Below the pieces are notes generated by a model. The model was not told the DNA's origin and did no database searches. It worked only from the letters and a program-made list of their open reading frames with translations. A stretch of DNA of 5,794 nt from an uncultured Blautia sp. (GTDB lineage Bacteria; Bacillota; Clostridia; Lachnospirales; Lachnospiraceae), in assembly GCA_900765525.1 (NCBI GenBank), contig CAAFRY010000024.1, positions 1-5,794 of the forward strand, given 5' to 3'. Position 1 is the first letter of the stretch. Every line of letters starts with the position of its first letter. A program made the position numbers and the translations under genes. Of the stretch, positions 5,788 to 5,794 are shown piece after piece.

Positions 5788-5794
5788 ATGAAAA
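5754..5794. repeat. Right copy of exact 41-bp terminal direct repeat
   Basis: This copy is identical to positions 1-41, and here its upstream flank is present, showing that it is part of a larger folded element. The window ends at the last matching base, so how far the match really extends is unknown. Confidence 0.95.

Noticed and set aside
1..5794. Small plasmid or circular phage genome
   Set aside because: The matching ends allow a circle on paper, but there is no replication, mobilisation or phage gene, and the content is a partial pilus operon normally found on the chromosome.

Overview
The window looks like a piece of a Lachnospiraceae-type (Clostridia, gut Firmicutes) chromosome carrying the distal half of a Tad-like pilus operon. 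The placement rests on gene content: a DUF5702 protein, two TadE-like pseudopilins, a short A24 prepilin peptidase and a DUF6382-FHA protein, all on the + strand. Strong GAGGAGG-type ribosome binding sites and moderate GC agree with it. The genus cannot be fixed from what is here. The families were recognised by reading the proteins; no database search was run.

Layout. Positions 1-41 are a direct repeat that recurs exactly at 5754-5794. About 260 bases without a convincing gene follow, then DUF5702 (301-1680) and TadE-like protein 1 with a duplicated Cys/His tail (1718-2545). Next come a 220-base structured intergenic stretch, the prepilin peptidase (2766-3227), a tandem array of about 39-bp units (3259-3564) and TadE-like protein 2 (3559-4026), whose start codon lies inside the last unit. 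The DUF6382-FHA membrane protein (4048-5679) follows, then a short tail with stem-loops leading into the second copy of the terminal repeat.

How the genes fit together. The A24 peptidase would cut the K-G/S-x-T-V-E leaders of the two TadE-like proteins at the cytoplasmic face of the membrane. DUF5702 has the same N-terminal layout without the Glu and may be an associated envelope component. The FHA protein may couple Ser/Thr phosphorylation to assembly. The motor ATPase (TadA/CpaF), the platform proteins (TadB/TadC) and the major Flp pilin are absent and would be expected upstream, beyond the left repeat.

The most notable signals are the exact 41-bp terminal repeat with a multi-stem fold, which is also an assembly warning; the twin YH-x4-C...C-x2-C module on TadE-like protein 1; and the tandem array that appears to have grown by duplicating a start-codon region and runs into the coding sequence of TadE-like protein 2. 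I do not see a wholly new enzymatic system.
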